Shown: one piece after another, positions 63,450 through 64,000 of the stretch
Position numbering within the stretch: the first letter of the stretch is position 1
Layout: each line of letters begins with the position of its first letter
Assembly (NCBI RefSeq): GCF_010501075.1
Contig: NZ_QVMN01000003.1
Coordinates: forward strand, 76,292-140,291
Source of the DNA: Dysgonomonas sp. 25
GTDB lineage: Bacteria > Bacteroidota > Bacteroidia > Bacteroidales > Dysgonomonadaceae
Direction of reading: 5' to 3'
DNA length: 64,000 nucleotides
Notes under the pieces: generated by a model
Told to the model about the DNA's origin: nothing
Database searches by the model: none
The model's input: the letters and a program-made list of their open reading frames with translations, nothing else
Program-made: the position numbers and the translations under genes

Positions 63450-63752
63450 CTAAAATAGTTTGTCTCCGCTTTGATGATTAAAAGCCGGATGAAAGTCGAA
63501 CCGGACTACTCCTACGATTGCTTTGTTGCCAACAGCTTTAGCAATACGTGCAGTGCCCTCGTTGCCGAAACCTGCACATAGTTCTATTGCAGTAACTCCC
63601 TCTGATACCAGTTTGAGGGCTATTTCCTCGGCTTGATTGTAATCTACCACTCCCACTATAGAGAGTTTGATTACCGGGGAATCTATAAATGCGTGATGCT
63701 TTGCGGGATCATTTTCCGGAGCAATGTAGATAAATGCAGCTTTTGTTGCCAT
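63450..63752 (-). CDS. DUF6506 family protein
   Basis: From ATG 63752 (MATKAAFIYIAPENDP) the product has 100 residues. It shows a small alpha/beta fold with a conserved-looking VGVVDYNQAEEIALKLVSEGVTAIELCAGFGNEGTARI and VGVVRFDFHPAF. This fits DUF6506, whose function is unknown. The frame continues upstream to 63818, but that part lies in AT-rich leader and terminator sequence. Confidence 0.8.
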   Translation of the reverse strand: MATKAAFIYIAPENDPAKHHAFIDSPVIKLSIVGVVDYNQAEEIALKLVSEGVTAIELCAGFGNEGTARIAKAVGNKAIVGVVRFDFHPAFNHQSGDKLF

Positions 63753-63796
63753 AATGATTGATAATTTTAATAATGTTATTAAATCTCTTAAAAACA

Positions 63797-63830
63797 AAAA
63801 AAGCAATTGAATATTCAATTGCTTTTTTCT
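63797..63830. terminator. Bidirectional terminator downstream of tRNA-Met
   Basis: AAAAGCAATTGAATATTCAATTGCTTTT is a perfect palindrome with T runs on both strands, just beyond the 3' end of the minus-strand tRNA gene. Confidence 0.8.
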
Positions 63831-63833
63831 GTG

Positions 63834-63905
63834 TTGCGGAGACCGGATTCGAACCGATGACCTCCAGGTTATGAGCCTGGCGAGCTACCACTGCTCCACC
63901 CCGCG
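63834..63905 (-). tRNA. Initiator-type tRNA-Met (CAU)
   Basis: A 72-nt cloverleaf on the minus strand: acceptor CGCGGGG with CTCCGCA, D arm GAGC/GCTC, anticodon arm CCAGG-CTCATAA-CCTGG with CAU, T arm ATCGG-TTCGAAT-CCGGT, discriminator A, no encoded CCA. Position 1 is C and position 72 is A, the unpaired C1xA72 feature of initiator tRNA. The anticodon stem has A29-U41, G30-C40, G31-C39, so only two of the three usual G-C pairs of initiators are present. Confidence 0.9.
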
Positions 63906-63916
63906 ATATTGTGACA

Positions 63917-63947
63917 CAAAAGTACGATAATTTCGCGTGAAAACAAA
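63917..63947 (-). promoter_or_regulatory. Promoter of tRNA-Met
   Basis: On the minus strand TTTG (63947-63944) and TACTTTTG (63924-63917) are 19 bp apart, a full Bacteroidetes consensus; the tRNA begins 12 bp downstream. Confidence 0.75.
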
Positions 63948-64000
63948 ATAATTTACACTTTTATTTCTAAAGAAAAGTTTGTTGGCTGGTTGATAGGATG

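Noticed and set aside
63709-63891. Minus-strand open frame starting MVARQAHNLEVIGSNPVSAT
   Set aside because: It is the translated tRNA-Met gene, a common artefact.
1-64000. CRISPR array
   Set aside because: No series of short direct repeats with regular spacers was seen; the 32-bp direct repeats at 62 kb occur only twice, 871 bp apart.

Overview
The window looks like a chromosomal segment of a Bacteroidales bacterium, perhaps Dysgonomonadaceae-like (family level is a guess). Evidence: most promoters I can recognise have the Bacteroidetes -7 element TAnnTTTG, some with TTTG about 19-20 bp upstream; surface lipoproteins and a TonB receptor of Bacteroidetes type; IspG of the long form; and the gene sets sigma-54 regulator-lptE-TPR-secG and argR-GNAT-argG-argC-argD. 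No phage, plasmid, IS transposase or CRISPR array was seen.

Layout. 1-5.1 kb: end of uvrA, tpx, a membrane protein, prfA, pyrF. 5.1-5.8 kb: gene-free, full of dispersed repeats. 5.8-8.7 kb: sigma-54 activator, lptE, TPR protein, secG. 8.8-10.6 kb: CD225-like and DUF2752 membrane proteins, GH25 muramidase. 10.6-16.1 kb (minus): arginine genes argR, GNAT, argG, argC, argD, interrupted by a GxxExxY gene lying between long inverted repeats and by an AT-rich two-repeat hypothetical. 16.2-21.2 kb (minus): TPR protein, birA, MmcQ/YjbR, yraN, comB, kdsA, ompH-like. 21.5-27.2 kb: lipocalin-like lipoproteins, YccF, GH172, an AspT-type transporter. 27.2-33 kb (minus): five-gene MacAB/TolC-type efflux operon. 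33.2-35.2 kb: candidate small RNA, then ispG. 35.2-42.1 kb (minus): late histidine genes (hisH, hisA, hisF, hisIE) with GNATs, ftsE, an SMR pair, a TlpA-like protein and VanZ; a repeat-filled gap separates hisF from hisIE. 42.2-44.5 kb: DKNYY repeat protein. 44.6-54.5 kb: two facing operons, ABC transporter/DUF4857/OB lipoprotein/PepSY and TonB receptor/DUF4876/barrel protein, probably one nutrient or metal uptake locus.

54.7-63.4 kb is the accessory, defence-like part. A 1,935-residue protein joins a transglutaminase-like N-terminus to a DUF4011/SF1 helicase, a Vsr-like nuclease and DUF3320 (the Hhe-type architecture). Facing it, stop codons 6 bp apart, is a complete retron: an RT gene (YADD, NAxxH, ITG) with an N-terminal membrane helix, preceded by an msr-msd region with perfect 11-bp a1/a2 repeats, a 21-bp msd stem and an unexpected 11-nt complementarity between msr and the msd loop. 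Behind the retron are two AT-rich orphan genes, each behind an identical 32-bp repeat; one looks like a DUF922 zincin that has lost its metal-binding motif. The window ends with a DUF6506 gene and an initiator-type tRNA-Met.

All calls come from reading sequence and translations by eye; no database search was run.
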